Shown here: one piece after another, positions 1-8,557 of the stretch
Position numbering within the stretch: position 1 is the first letter of the stretch
Layout: each line of letters opens with the position of its first letter
The notes under the pieces: generated by a model
What the model was told of the DNA's origin: nothing
The model's database searches: none
The model's input: only the letters and a program-made list of their open reading frames with translations
Source: an uncultured Oscillospiraceae bacterium
GTDB taxonomy: Bacteria; Bacillota; Clostridia; Oscillospirales; Ruminococcaceae
Length of the DNA stretch: 55,427 bases
NCBI GenBank assembly: GCA_934486875.1
Contig: CAKSPU010000010.1
Location: 1 to 55,427 of the forward strand
Reading direction: 5' to 3'
Translations under genes and position numbers: made by a program

Positions 1-155
1 CTCCCCTTTTAACAAACCCGAACCAATTCGTCCTCCAAAACGTTCCGGTGGAACGTTTTGGACAAAGCAACTCCCCCAAGCTTTTTGTACAGTTTGTACA
101 AAGCCGATATCTTTTTCGACAGACTGAGCCCTGCCGTAAAAAACAGCAGGGCTTT
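1..155. repeat. End of a hairpin-bearing intergenic repeat module
   Basis: This non-coding stretch lies downstream of leuB. It carries a perfect hairpin with 12-base arms (CCAAAACGTTCC, loop GGT, at about 35-61), then a TTTGTACA/TGTACAAA palindrome (84-102), then the string ATCTTTTTCGACAG followed by CTG. The same hairpin and the same closing string recur at 32333-32424 in the same order, so this is the right end of a dispersed module cut by the window edge. A second hairpin (AGCCCTGC / GCAGGGCT, about 127-154) is followed by TTTT on the plus strand and may act as a weak terminator. No gene is visible here. Confidence 0.6.
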
Positions 156-174
156 TGATATTTACTGTGAATTA

Positions 175-1257
175 TCAGATATTTGCAGCGATAACATCGC
201 CCATACCTGTGCAGGAAACAAGCTTCATTCCCTCGGACATAATATCGCCTGTGCGGTAGCCGTCCTTAAGAACCTTTGCAACAGCCGCTTCAACAGCATC
301 GGCTTCCTTGTCCATATCAAAGGAAAAACGGAGGAGCATTGCTGCGGAGAGGATTGTTGCAATGGGGTTAGCCTTGTTCTGACCCGCAATATCGGGTGCG
401 GAGCCGCCGCTGGGCTCGTAAAGACCGAACTTTGTGTCATTAAGGCTTGCAGATGCCAGCATTCCGATAGAGCCTGTTATCATAGATGCTTCATCGGAAA
501 GAATGTCACCGAACATATTCTCTGTAAGGACAACATCGAACTGAGCGGGGTCCTTTACAAGCTGCATAGCGCAGTTGTCAACAAGCATATGCTCGTAGGA
601 AACTTCGGGATAATCCTTTGCGACCTCCTCAACTATCTTTCTCCAGAGACGGGAGGAGTCGAGAACGTTTGCCTTGTCAACGCTTGTTACCTTTTTTCTG
701 CGCTTCATAGCAATGTCGAATGCACGGACAGCAATTCTTCTTATCTCATTCTCGTTGTATGTGAGCGTATCTGTGGCGGTAACAACGCCGTCAACGGTCT
801 CGGTCTTTCTTGCGCCGAAGTAAAGACCGCCTGTGAGCTCACGCATAATCATCATATCAAAGCCACGCTCTGCAATCTCAGCCTTTAAGGGGCAGGCATC
901 TTTCAGCTCGCTGTAAAGAAGAGCGGGACGGAGATTTGCAAAGAGATTGAGGGATTTTCTCAGCTTTAAAAGACCTGCTTCGGGACGCTTGTCAGCAGGG
1001 AGTTTGTACCAGGGAGATGTAGCGGTGTTTCCGCCGATAGAGCCCATAAGTACCGCATCGGCAGCCTTTGCTTTTGCAATAGTCTCATCGGTGAGGGGAA
1101 CGCCGTTTGCGTCGATAGAGCAGCCGCCCATAAGGAGCTGATCGTACTCAAAGGTATGACCGAACTTTTCTGCAACCCTGTCAAGGACCTTCATAGCCTC
1201 AGTGACGATCTCGGGACCGATACCGTCGCCCTTTATAACTGCGATTTTCTTGTTCAT
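175..1257 (-). CDS. leuB: 3-isopropylmalate dehydrogenase
   Basis: It catalyses NAD-dependent oxidative decarboxylation of 3-isopropylmalate to 2-oxoisocaproate, the third step of leucine synthesis, in the cytosol. The 360-residue length is typical. Visible family motifs are GDGIGPEI near the N-terminus, ANLRP (about 107), [10 protein letters not shown] (about 140), the catalytic-lysine region [11 protein letters not shown] (about 195), the metal-binding [15 protein letters not shown] (about 246) and GSAPDIAG (about 286). The ATG start has an upstream GGAAAGGA. It is last in leuC-dabb-leuD-leuB, 24 bases after leuD, so co-transcription is likely. Confidence 0.96.
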   Translation of the reverse strand: MNKKIAVIKGDGIGPEIVTEAMKVLDRVAEKFGHTFEYDQLLMGGCSIDANGVPLTDETIAKAKAADAVLMGSIGGNTATSPWYKLPADKRPEAGLLKLRKSLNLFANLRPALLYSELKDACPLKAEIAERGFDMMIMRELTGGLYFGARKTETVDGVVTATDTLTYNENEIRRIAVRAFDIAMKRRKKVTSVDKANVLDSSRLWRKIVEEVAKDYPEVSYEHMLVDNCAMQLVKDPAQFDVVLTENMFGDILSDEASMITGSIGMLASASLNDTKFGLYEPSGGSAPDIAGQNKANPIATILSAAMLLRFSFDMDKEADAVEAAVAKVLKDGYRTGDIMSEGMKLVSCTGMGDVIAANI

Positions 1258-1281
1258 TTCAAATTATCCTTTCCTGTGAGA

Positions 1282-1764
1282 TCACTTTTTCAAAGAATTA
1301 AGCAGACCGCCTGCATTGATTATTTCCTTGATGAACTCAGGGAAAGGCTGAGCCTGATAGGAGTGACCCTTTGTCTTATTGGTGATAACACCTGTGTCAA
1401 AGTCGATCTCGACCTCGTCGCCCTTGTCAATATCCTTGGCGGCAGCGTCGCACTCCATAATGGGGAGACCGATGTTGATAGCGTTTCTGTAGAAGATCCT
1501 TGCGAATGTGGAAGCGATAACGCAGGAAATGCCGCTTGCCTTGATAGCAATGGGGGCGTGCTCTCTTGAAGAGCCGCAGCCGAAATTCTGCTCAGCCACC
1601 ATAATATCACCATCGTGAACATTTTTCACAAAATCGGTGTCGATATCCTCCATACAGTGGGACGCAAGCTCCTTGGGGTCGGCGCTGTTGAGATATCTTG
1701 CAGGAATGATAACGTCGGTGTCAACGTTATCTCCGTATTTATGTACTTTTCCGCAAACCTTCAT
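1282..1764 (-). CDS. leuD: 3-isopropylmalate dehydratase small subunit
   Basis: This is the swivel-domain subunit of isopropylmalate isomerase, which pairs with LeuC to interconvert 2- and 3-isopropylmalate. The 160-residue size fits the short archaeal/clostridial LeuD rather than the roughly 200-residue enterobacterial form. Visible motifs are [16 protein letters not shown] (about 10-25) and [15 protein letters not shown] (about 60-74), which bind substrate. The gene sits 18 bases after the Dabb gene and 24 bases before leuB on the same strand. Confidence 0.95.
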   Translation of the reverse strand: MKVCGKVHKYGDNVDTDVIIPARYLNSADPKELASHCMEDIDTDFVKNVHDGDIMVAEQNFGCGSSREHAPIAIKASGISCVIASTFARIFYRNAINIGLPIMECDAAAKDIDKGDEVEIDFDTGVITNKTKGHSYQAQPFPEFIKEIINAGGLLNSLKK

Positions 1765-1782
1765 TGTATAACAAATCCTTTC

Positions 1783-2085
1783 TCAGCACTGATAGTCAGC
1801 GCATTTTCTGTCGGCAGTGACAGGGCGCACATAGGTGTTGGCAGCATAAACGTGGTCGGGGTGTACCTGATATGCTTTCAGTGCATTTTCATCTGTAAAT
1901 TCGGTATCGAGCATTACATCGCCCGTGGAGGAGGGGAGAAGGTCAATATTGACCTTAACGCTTGTCATACCCTCAATTTTGCCCATAAGACCCTCTAAGC
2001 TGCTCTTGATTTTTTCAGCAGCCGCACGCTTTTCCCCGGGAGTAAATTCGGGCTTTAAAGTCCATATAATAACGTGTTTTACCAT
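1783..2085 (-). CDS. Dabb-domain (stress-responsive alpha/beta-barrel) protein
   Basis: This 100-residue protein opens with VKHVIIWTLKPEFT and contains the HPDHVYAA segment. Both are typical of the small dimeric ferredoxin-like Dabb family. Members of this fold range from stress proteins of unknown role to polyketide cyclases, so no reaction can be assigned. It sits between leuC (13 bases away) and leuD (18 bases away) and must share their transcript. Its presence inside the leucine run is unusual and suggests either a link to leucine metabolism or a passenger gene. The fold call is fairly confident; the function is unknown. Confidence 0.8.
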   Translation of the reverse strand: MVKHVIIWTLKPEFTPGEKRAAAEKIKSSLEGLMGKIEGMTSVKVNIDLLPSSTGDVMLDTEFTDENALKAYQVHPDHVYAANTYVRPVTADRKCADYQC

Positions 2086-2098
2086 ATCACATCACCAC

Positions 2099-3361
2099 TT
2101 ACATAATTTCCGAGGGCTGGGATATCTTTCCTGTTACAGCGGAAGCAGCCGCAACAGCGGGAGATGCCAGATATACTTCGGATTCGGGGTGTCCCATACG
2201 TCCGACGAAGTTTCTGTTTGTGGTGGCAACGGCTCTCTCGCCCTTAGCGAGGATACCCATATGACCGCCGAGACAGGGACCGCAGGTAGGCGTGGAAACT
2301 GCGCAGCCTGCGTTGATGAATATTTCTGTATAACCTCTCTTGCAGCATTCCAGATATACCTTCTGAGTTGCGGGGATAACTATGCAGCGGACACCCTTTG
2401 CGATGTGTCTGCCATTAAGTATCTTCGCAGCCATTTCCATATCTTCCAGTCTGCCGTTTGTGCAGGAGCCGATGACTACCTGCTGTATGGCAACATCGCC
2501 CCAGTTGTCGGGAGTTCTTGTGTTCTCGGGGAGGTGGGGGAATGAAACGGTGGGCTTTATCACGGAAAGATTGATGTCGTAAACAGCATCATAAACAGCG
2601 TCCTCATCAGCCTCGTAAACCTTGTACTCTCTGTCAACTCTGCCATTCTGATACTCTCTTGTGATATCGTCAACAGCGAAAATGCCGTTCTTTGCGCCTG
2701 CTTCGATAGCCATATTGGCCATAGAAAGCCTGTCGTCCATTGAAAGGGAAGCAAGACCCTCGCCTGAAAATTCCATTGACTTGTAAAGAGCACCGTCAAC
2801 ACCTATCATACCGATGATGTGGAGGATAACGTCCTTGCCCATTACATATTCATTGAGCTTGCCCTTAAGGTTGAACCTGATAGCGGATGGTACCTTGAAC
2901 CACGCTTCGCCTGTTGCCATACCTGCGCACATATCCGTTGAGCCAACGCCTGTGGAGAATGCTCCGAGAGCGCCGTATGTACAGGTGTGGCTGTCAGCGC
3001 CGATGATACATTCGCCCGATGCAACAATGCCTTTTTCGGGGAGAAGTGCGTGCTCGATGCCCATATCGCCCACATCGTAATAATGCTTTATATCATACTT
3101 GCCCGCAAAAGTTCTGCACTGGAGAGTGTGAGCTGCGGACTTGATATCCTTGTTGGGTGTGAAGTGATCCATTACCATTGATATTTTTTCCTTGTCAAAT
3201 ACCTTGGTAAAGCCGGCCTTTTCAAATTCATTGATAGCAACAGGTGTGGTAACGTCGTTTCCGAGCACCATATCCAGCTTACATTTGATGAGCTGTCCTG
3301 CTTCTACCTTGTCAAGACCTGCGTGAGCCGCAAGTATTTTCTGAGTCATAGTCATTCCCAT
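2099..3361 (-). CDS. leuC: 3-isopropylmalate dehydratase large subunit
   Basis: This is the iron-sulfur catalytic subunit of isopropylmalate isomerase. From the chosen ATG at 3361 it has 420 residues and begins [15 protein letters not shown], as in homologues of the shorter homoaconitase-like class. An in-frame extension to 3406 has no ribosome site and is rejected; GGAG lies about 10 bases before 3361. Cluster ligands are visible in IGSCTNGR and [11 protein letters not shown]. Substrate-side motifs include [21 protein letters not shown]. It follows telA by about 80 bases containing a hairpin, and no strong promoter of its own was found. Confidence 0.95.
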   Translation of the reverse strand: MGMTMTQKILAAHAGLDKVEAGQLIKCKLDMVLGNDVTTPVAINEFEKAGFTKVFDKEKISMVMDHFTPNKDIKSAAHTLQCRTFAGKYDIKHYYDVGDMGIEHALLPEKGIVASGECIIGADSHTCTYGALGAFSTGVGSTDMCAGMATGEAWFKVPSAIRFNLKGKLNEYVMGKDVILHIIGMIGVDGALYKSMEFSGEGLASLSMDDRLSMANMAIEAGAKNGIFAVDDITREYQNGRVDREYKVYEADEDAVYDAVYDINLSVIKPTVSFPHLPENTRTPDNWGDVAIQQVVIGSCTNGRLEDMEMAAKILNGRHIAKGVRCIVIPATQKVYLECCKRGYTEIFINAGCAVSTPTCGPCLGGHMGILAKGERAVATTNRNFVGRMGHPESEVYLASPAVAAASAVTGKISQPSEIM

Positions 3362-3407
3362 AACCGATTTTCTCCATTCCCGACGGTCTGAGTGATTTAT
3401 TTGCAAT

Positions 3408-3434
3408 GGGAGCGTGCCCGCCGAACACGCCCCC
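3408..3434 (-). terminator. Intercistronic hairpin between telA and leuC
   Basis: The plus strand reads GGGAGCGTG, a nine-base loop, then CACGCCCCC, forming an 8-9 bp stem with one imperfect pair. There is no T-run on the minus strand after it. It may be a weak terminator or an RNA-processing/stability hairpin that sets leuCDB levels relative to telA. Function is inferred from position only. Confidence 0.4.
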
Positions 3435-3442
3435 TGAAATTA

Positions 3443-4600
3443 TCAGCTGTTCATTTTAGCCTTGTATTCTTCCTTCAGCTTTTCAAGACGCTTGCTGTCC
3501 TCAGCACGCTTTGTACGTGCCTCCTCCTGAAGCTTTCTTGTCTCGTCGATTCCGTTAACGATGGTCTGCCAGGTCTTTTCAAGGGTCTCCACCTTGATAG
3601 AGCTGCCGTTTGCAAGCATTGTGGTTATCTTGGTCTGGTCAACGGTGTTCTGAGCATTTTTAAGAAGAAGCTCGTTTGTCTTGTCATCAAGAGCCTTCAT
3701 TGCATCAGCCTGTATGCGCTGTCTCTTAAGCATAACAGCCTGGGCAAGAGCCTGCTTGAATACAGGCATTGTGATGATGAATGCGGAATTTATCTTTCTG
3801 ATAAGGTTGATATTTGAAAATTCCATAGCTTTGAGCATAGGAACGGTCTGCATAGCAACGTTTTCCGCAATTTTAAGGTCCATAACACGCTGCTCCATAA
3901 TGCCTCTTGTCTGCTCGAGGGTCTGGAGGTCCATAGCAGCTGTGCCTGCATCGGGGTTGTTTTCCACCTTTGCACGGAAATCGGTGATATATGCGTCAAG
4001 CTCCTTGCACGCCTGCTCGCCTGCCATAATGTACTTAAGAAGCTGCTTGTAGTAGTCGATATTTGCGTTGTACATTGTTTCAAGCTTCACGTTTGACTGC
4101 TGTATCTCGCTTTCGTACTGCTTGAGCTGAACGTATATCTTGTCAACGTCCTCGCCCATTGTGTGGTACTTGGCAAGTATCTTGTCAAGCTGTCTCCTGA
4201 GGTTTGCGAAGAATCCCTTTTTCTCCTCGGTAAGCTCCTTGGCATCAAACTGATCCATAATATTTTTGAGAGCATTGAGAAGCTCGCTCGAATCATCGAG
4301 CTGGGACATATTCATAGAGTTCAGCACCTGGTCGGAAGCCTTGGAAATTTCCTCTGCCACCTGATTGCCGAAAGATATGATAGAGTTGGGGTCATTTGCG
4401 TTGATAGTGCTTACGAGCTTGTCGATCTCATCGCTTGAAGCAAGCTCCTGCTTGAGCTGATTGCTGGTGTCCACCATTGAATAGGTCTGAGGCTCGGTTA
4501 TTTTAAGGTTGAGCTCTGTGGGAGCGGTGTCAGCAACTGTTGCTTCTGCGTTGATAACTTCCGATTTTCTTTCCTCGGAGGGAGTAAACTGTAATGCCAT
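3443..4600 (-). CDS. TelA / toxic anion resistance family protein
   Basis: This 385-residue protein matches the TelA family (PF05816). It is mostly helical with long charged stretches, has an acidic N-terminal third, carries QRIQADAMKALDDKTNELLLKNA late in the chain, and ends with a Lys/Glu-rich coiled coil (about 350-385). TelA proteins are linked to resistance to tellurite and cell-envelope agents; the biochemical role is unsettled. It starts 2 bases after the YceG-like gene ends, so the two are translated as a pair, as yceG-yceH are in Bacillus subtilis. The ATG has a good AAGGAAGAA site. Confidence 0.9.
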   Translation of the reverse strand: MALQFTPSEERKSEVINAEATVADTAPTELNLKITEPQTYSMVDTSNQLKQELASSDEIDKLVSTINANDPNSIISFGNQVAEEISKASDQVLNSMNMSQLDDSSELLNALKNIMDQFDAKELTEEKKGFFANLRRQLDKILAKYHTMGEDVDKIYVQLKQYESEIQQSNVKLETMYNANIDYYKQLLKYIMAGEQACKELDAYITDFRAKVENNPDAGTAAMDLQTLEQTRGIMEQRVMDLKIAENVAMQTVPMLKAMEFSNINLIRKINSAFIITMPVFKQALAQAVMLKRQRIQADAMKALDDKTNELLLKNAQNTVDQTKITTMLANGSSIKVETLEKTWQTIVNGIDETRKLQEEARTKRAEDSKRLEKLKEEYKAKMNS

Positions 4601-4602
4601 AA

Positions 4603-6186
4603 TTATGTTCTTCCTTTCCTGAATAGTTTTTTGAAAAGTCCGTTTTTCTGCTTCTGATATTTCGCCTCGTCGGGTGTTTTGAAACGAGGTACCGAAACGT
4701 TGTATTTGAACTCATTCAAAGTATGAGTTTCAAAAGCGTCATCTGAGACATATGCCTCTATGTCACGGTATCCCGAGGGGGACAGTACAAGCACATCAAA
4801 GCCCAGATATGACAGCAGCAGGAGCTGTGCGCATTCAAGCTTTGAAAAAGGCTCTTCTATGGAATCCGCAACGATGAACTTGGGGATATCCTTGGTAAAA
4901 TCATATTTCTGGAGATTTCGGAGAACAGTTCTGTCAAGGTTCAGAGCGGCGTGGATAATGTAGCATACCGCTTCTGCGGGGTCATCTGTTTCAAGCATTC
5001 CGTCACTTGCCGCTGCCTGCATTTTCTCGAAAATAAGCTCCTGCAGGGGTTCTGAGAGAAATTCGTATTTATTGAGAGGGGACTTCATAAGTGCGGCTGT
5101 GTCAATGGAAGTTCCCGAGATGTACCGTGAATATGCCGAAAGCATAGATGAGGGCGGGCGTTTGTATGAGGGGGATTTGATGATGTAGGTGGTCAGAGGG
5201 GTTATCATTTCCTCCACCTGCCGCCAGTAGGCTTTAAGATCGCCGTCATCAACGCCGTTTATCTTTGCAAAGATAGTGGGTACAACAACTCTGTCCCCAC
5301 GCACCGCAAAGCCCGAGCGGAATTTTGCGGGCTGATCCCAGAGAATGAAAATTTCATCGAGAGTGGTTTTCAGCACCGCCGAATCCATTTTCTCAAACTG
5401 CCTGTCACGGAAAATGGTGTCGCCGCCGTAAAGAGCCGTATCAAGCTCACGCTCTGCGCTGTAGGCAACTGTTGTGATCTTAGCCTTAACCATTTTCTGC
5501 GGAAAAGGCATCACCTCTCTTGATGCGGGAAGCTGCAGCTTTTGAAGCTTATCCGCAAAGGGACAGCGCTCAAAGGCGGAAAGACAGCTCTTGTCGGGTG
5601 ATATGCATATCACGTCAAAGCCGCACCGCTGCGCAAAGCAGAGGAAGAAAATATCCTCGGGAGCAGGATTGCCGTAATACATAATCATAGGTATCTCGCC
5701 GCTGTCCGAAACGCAGATGCCGTTGGCGATAAGGTTCAGCTTATATACAAGTGATGCCCCTGCATCGAACATTTCCGTCCTGCTCATTGACAGCATATCG
5801 CCCAGAGCTTTCTGTGCGATAAGCGTTCTTGCAGGGTCGGCTTTTATGCTTATCATTGAGCAAAGCCCCGAAATGACGCTGCCCGTGGCACTTCTGTCAA
5901 TGCCCGAAAAGGCAAGGAGCGCATTTTCATCGGGAGGGTCAAGAGGGGAGTCTATGAAGGCAAACGGCTTTGTTGTTTTCTTTATGTCATCTTTAAGGCT
6001 GAAAAGGAAATTGCTGTAAGTGTCCGCATTTTCCCCGCAGCCGAAAATAAGGGCAAAATAAACAGGGATCATCTGATCCTTTGTGAAGTGTCCGCCTCGT
6101 GAAAACAGCCTTGATGAATGATTTTCAAGGAGGTCTTCCGTAAGATGCTCCATATCGGCGGATATTGCTTCCACCAGCGTATTCAT
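4603..6186 (-). CDS. YceG-like protein (PF14266 type), partner of TelA
   Basis: This 527-residue protein is identified mainly by context and length: Bacillus YceG (about 537 residues) is likewise encoded directly upstream of a TelA protein. No catalytic motif is obvious. The ATG at 6186 was chosen because the open frame up to 6246 reaches into the -10 box at 6238-6243, so translation cannot begin there; a GGCGGTGAT site precedes 6186. Homologues are described as parts of a stress-linked biosynthetic module, with unknown chemistry. It is first in the yceG-telA unit and is probably controlled by the palindrome at 6214-6235. Confidence 0.75.
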   Translation of the reverse strand: MNTLVEAISADMEHLTEDLLENHSSRLFSRGGHFTKDQMIPVYFALIFGCGENADTYSNFLFSLKDDIKKTTKPFAFIDSPLDPPDENALLAFSGIDRSATGSVISGLCSMISIKADPARTLIAQKALGDMLSMSRTEMFDAGASLVYKLNLIANGICVSDSGEIPMIMYYGNPAPEDIFFLCFAQRCGFDVICISPDKSCLSAFERCPFADKLQKLQLPASREVMPFPQKMVKAKITTVAYSAERELDTALYGGDTIFRDRQFEKMDSAVLKTTLDEIFILWDQPAKFRSGFAVRGDRVVVPTIFAKINGVDDGDLKAYWRQVEEMITPLTTYIIKSPSYKRPPSSMLSAYSRYISGTSIDTAALMKSPLNKYEFLSEPLQELIFEKMQAAASDGMLETDDPAEAVCYIIHAALNLDRTVLRNLQKYDFTKDIPKFIVADSIEEPFSKLECAQLLLLSYLGFDVLVLSPSGYRDIEAYVSDDAFETHTLNEFKYNVSVPRFKTPDEAKYQKQKNGLFKKLFRKGRT

Positions 6187-6213
6187 TGAGAAGATCACCG
6201 CCAGTCGTGATAA

Positions 6214-6267
6214 ATTTGTACACAAATGTACAAATAAATTATACAATAATATGGCTTATGCTGTCAA
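6214..6267 (-). promoter_or_regulatory. Promoter and palindromic operator of yceG-telA
   Basis: Read on the minus strand, TTGACA (6262-6267) is separated by 18 bases from a perfect TATAAT (6238-6243). Two bases past the -10 begins a perfect inverted repeat, ATTTGTACA, four-base spacer, TGTACAAAT (6214-6235). This covers the transcription start region, the classic location for a repressor site. A related TTTGTACA/TGTACAAA palindrome occurs at 84-102. The binding protein is not identifiable. Confidence 0.75.
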
Positions 6268-6313
6268 GTAATTTATGGGATTTTAATTAAAATCTCATCT
6301 TAAGTTATGATTA

Positions 6314-6352
6314 CGGCAGGACTGCCGCAAAGCCGAAAGTCCTGCCGTCCGT
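6314..6352. terminator. Hairpin after leuA
   Basis: The arms ACGGCAGGACT and AGTCCTGCCGT form a perfect 11 bp stem around a GC-rich loop with its own CGGC/GCCG pairing. It begins about 10 bases after the leuA stop. The T-run on the minus strand is poor (AATCAT), so termination may be partial. It separates the leuA transcript from the promoter of yceG-telA. Confidence 0.6.
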
Positions 6353-6361
6353 TTTATAAAA

Positions 6362-8020
6362 TCACTTTAAAAGCTCGCTGTTGTTGATAGCGGAAACGAG
6401 TGCGGAAACGGAAGCGTCGATGATATCGGACTTGATTCCTGCGCCCCAGAAAACGCCCTTGTCTGTTTCAATGCCCACATATGCAACAGCCTGAGACTGA
6501 GTTGTGGTCTCGAGAGCGTGCTCCTGATAGGTGATGAGGGAATATTTTATTCCGAGGCTGTCCTTTACTGCATTGGAAACTGCATCGAGACGACCGTTGC
6601 CCACAGCCTCTCTTGTAATGAGCCTGCCGCCCTTGTTAACGGTAACATTTGCGGTGATGCCGTTCTTCTGGGCAAAATGCACTTCATCGATCCTGAAGTC
6701 AGTTTCGATATTTACATACTTATCCATAAATATCTGCTTTATCTCAGAGGGCATAAGCTCCTTGTGACTGTGGTCGGAAACACTCTTTACAGCGTAGCCG
6801 AAGTTTTCTCTCATCTTGGGAGGCATATCTATGCCGAACATCTGCTCCATAATGTAGCCGATTCCGCCCTTGCCGGACTGGGAATTGATTCGGATAACAT
6901 CTGCCTCGTACTCTCTGCCAACGTCCTTGGGGTCGATGGGGAGATAGGGAACGTTCCAGTGGTCGGGATCCTTTTCGTCACGCCACTTCATACCCTTTGC
7001 TATAGCGTCCTGATGAGAGCCTGAGAATGCGGCAAATACAAGTCTGCCTGCATAAGGGCTTCTCTCGTTTACCTTCATACGGGTAACTCTCTCATAGATC
7101 TCAACGAGAGACTGCATATCCGAGAGGTCGAGCCGGGGGTCAACGCCCTGAGAATACATATTCATAGCGAGAGTCACGATATCCACATTACCTGTTCTTT
7201 CGCCGTTTCCGAAGCAGGTTCCCTCAACTCTGTCGCCGCCTGCGAGCAGACCCATTTCAGCGTCCGCAACGGCACAGCCACGGTCATTGTGGGGGTGGAG
7301 GGAGATGATGATGTTCTCTCTGTCGTGGAGATTGTCGCTCATATATTCGATCTGGGAAGCGTAAACGTGGGGCATTGATACCTCAACGGTAACGGGCAGA
7401 TTGATTATTACCTTGTTGTCGGGAGTGGGCTTCCAGATGTCGATAACTGCGTTGCATATTTCAAGTGCAAACTCGGGCTCTGTGCCTGTGAAGCTCTCGG
7501 GTGAGTATTCAAAAATGAAGTTGCCGGGGGTCTTTCTGCGGTACTCCTCGCAGAGCTTTGCGCCCTCAACGGCTATCTTGATTATTTCCTCCTTGGATTT
7601 TCTGAAAACCTGCTCTCTCTGAGCAACGGAGGTGGAGTTGTAGAGATGAACAACGGCGTTCTTGCAGCCTGCAAGAGCCTCAAAGGTCTTTGCGATGATG
7701 TGCTCTCTTGCCTGGGTGAGCACCTGAATGCGCACATCATCGGGTATCATATTTCTCTCGATAAGTGTGCGGCAGAACTCGTATTCTGTCTCGGAAGCGG
7801 CAGGGAAGCCTATCTCGATCTCCTTGAAGCCTATCTGCACCAGCTTCTCGAAAAATTCCAGCTTTTCTTCAAGGCTCATAGGGATAATGAGCGCCTGATT
7901 GCCGTCTCTCAGGTCGACTGAGCACCACATAGGAGCGTGGTCGATGTATTCCTTTTCTGTCCATTTCATTGACTTTACGGGGGGCATAAAGTAGCCTCTT
8001 GTGTATTTTGATGCGTTCAT
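6362..8020 (-). CDS. leuA: 2-isopropylmalate synthase (long, yeast/actinobacterial-type)
   Basis: It condenses acetyl-CoA with 2-oxoisovalerate, the committed step to leucine. At 552 residues, with CSVDLRDGNQALIIPM near residue 33, it belongs to the longer class also found in fungi and actinobacteria, not the LRDGEQ-type of enterobacteria. The N-terminal TIM barrel contains the metal motif SLHPHNDRG (about 240). The C-terminal 150 residues form the LeuA regulatory domain, which usually senses leucine. AGGAGG precedes the ATG at 8020. Transcription is controlled by the leucine T-box just upstream, giving tRNA-level plus probably allosteric feedback. Confidence 0.95.
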   Translation of the reverse strand: MNASKYTRGYFMPPVKSMKWTEKEYIDHAPMWCSVDLRDGNQALIIPMSLEEKLEFFEKLVQIGFKEIEIGFPAASETEYEFCRTLIERNMIPDDVRIQVLTQAREHIIAKTFEALAGCKNAVVHLYNSTSVAQREQVFRKSKEEIIKIAVEGAKLCEEYRRKTPGNFIFEYSPESFTGTEPEFALEICNAVIDIWKPTPDNKVIINLPVTVEVSMPHVYASQIEYMSDNLHDRENIIISLHPHNDRGCAVADAEMGLLAGGDRVEGTCFGNGERTGNVDIVTLAMNMYSQGVDPRLDLSDMQSLVEIYERVTRMKVNERSPYAGRLVFAAFSGSHQDAIAKGMKWRDEKDPDHWNVPYLPIDPKDVGREYEADVIRINSQSGKGGIGYIMEQMFGIDMPPKMRENFGYAVKSVSDHSHKELMPSEIKQIFMDKYVNIETDFRIDEVHFAQKNGITANVTVNKGGRLITREAVGNGRLDAVSNAVKDSLGIKYSLITYQEHALETTTQSQAVAYVGIETDKGVFWGAGIKSDIIDASVSALVSAINNSELLK

Positions 8021-8138
8021 AGTAAAATTCCTCCTGTTGAAAATTATGCAGTCCTCTGAGGACGATCTGCAAATGATTTGTTTGTGATATTTGTGTTCAT
8101 ATGTAGGTCACTTAGCATTACAACCGCCCCCTTAAAAA

Positions 8139-8460
8139 TAAAAAAGCCCGTCTCACAAAGCCACAATAAGCTTTAAGAGACGAGATAAAACCCGTGTTAC
8201 CACTCTTGTTCGCATAAAGGTCACCCGATATGCCTCAGCCGCATCGAACAATGCGCTTCCCTATAACGGGAGAAACCCGTTCAAACCTACTTGCACAAAG
8301 CTTTCAGAAGAATGCTCGGGGACGAGTTATAACCGCAGATCAATACTGCCTTGCACCAAGCGGCAGCTCTCTGCAAATGACGAAGCGGTTTTTCTTCCTG
8401 TCACAGCATTTAAAAATATTTACAAATACAGTATAGCACAGTGATATGGTTTTGTCAAGG
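8139..8460 (-). promoter_or_regulatory. Leucine T-box riboswitch with promoter, upstream of leuA
   Basis: On the minus strand, TTGACA (8454-8459 region), 17 bases and TATACT form the promoter. The leader has a Stem I with the AGAGAG and GGTGCAAGG T-box signatures. The specifier CTC (8326-8324) sits directly before GTCCCCGAGC and reads leucine. The conserved antiterminator core AAGAGTGGTAACACGGG lies at about 8190-8207. A terminator follows (GTCTCTTAAAGC with GCTTTGTGAGAC, then TTTTTT; 8139-8184). Uncharged tRNA-Leu should pair at CUC and with UGGU in the core, blocking the terminator and turning leuA on. Confidence 0.95.
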
Positions 8461-8510
8461 ACTTTTTGCAGAAAATTTTGTGTGACATACCCTGTCACCT
8501 CGAAAAGCAT

Positions 8511-8544
8511 AAAAATATCCGCCCCCGAAAAAAGGAGCGGATAT
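8511..8544 (-). terminator. ackA terminator
   Basis: On the minus strand, ATATCCGC, a loop of 13 bases, GCGGATAT and then TTTTT form a standard intrinsic terminator starting 13 bases after the ackA stop codon. Confidence 0.85.
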
Positions 8545-8557
8545 CGGAACACGGATA

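Noticed and set aside
58..888. 276-residue open frame antisense to leuB
   Set aside because: leuB is unambiguous on the other strand and the frame starts inside a repeat hairpin.
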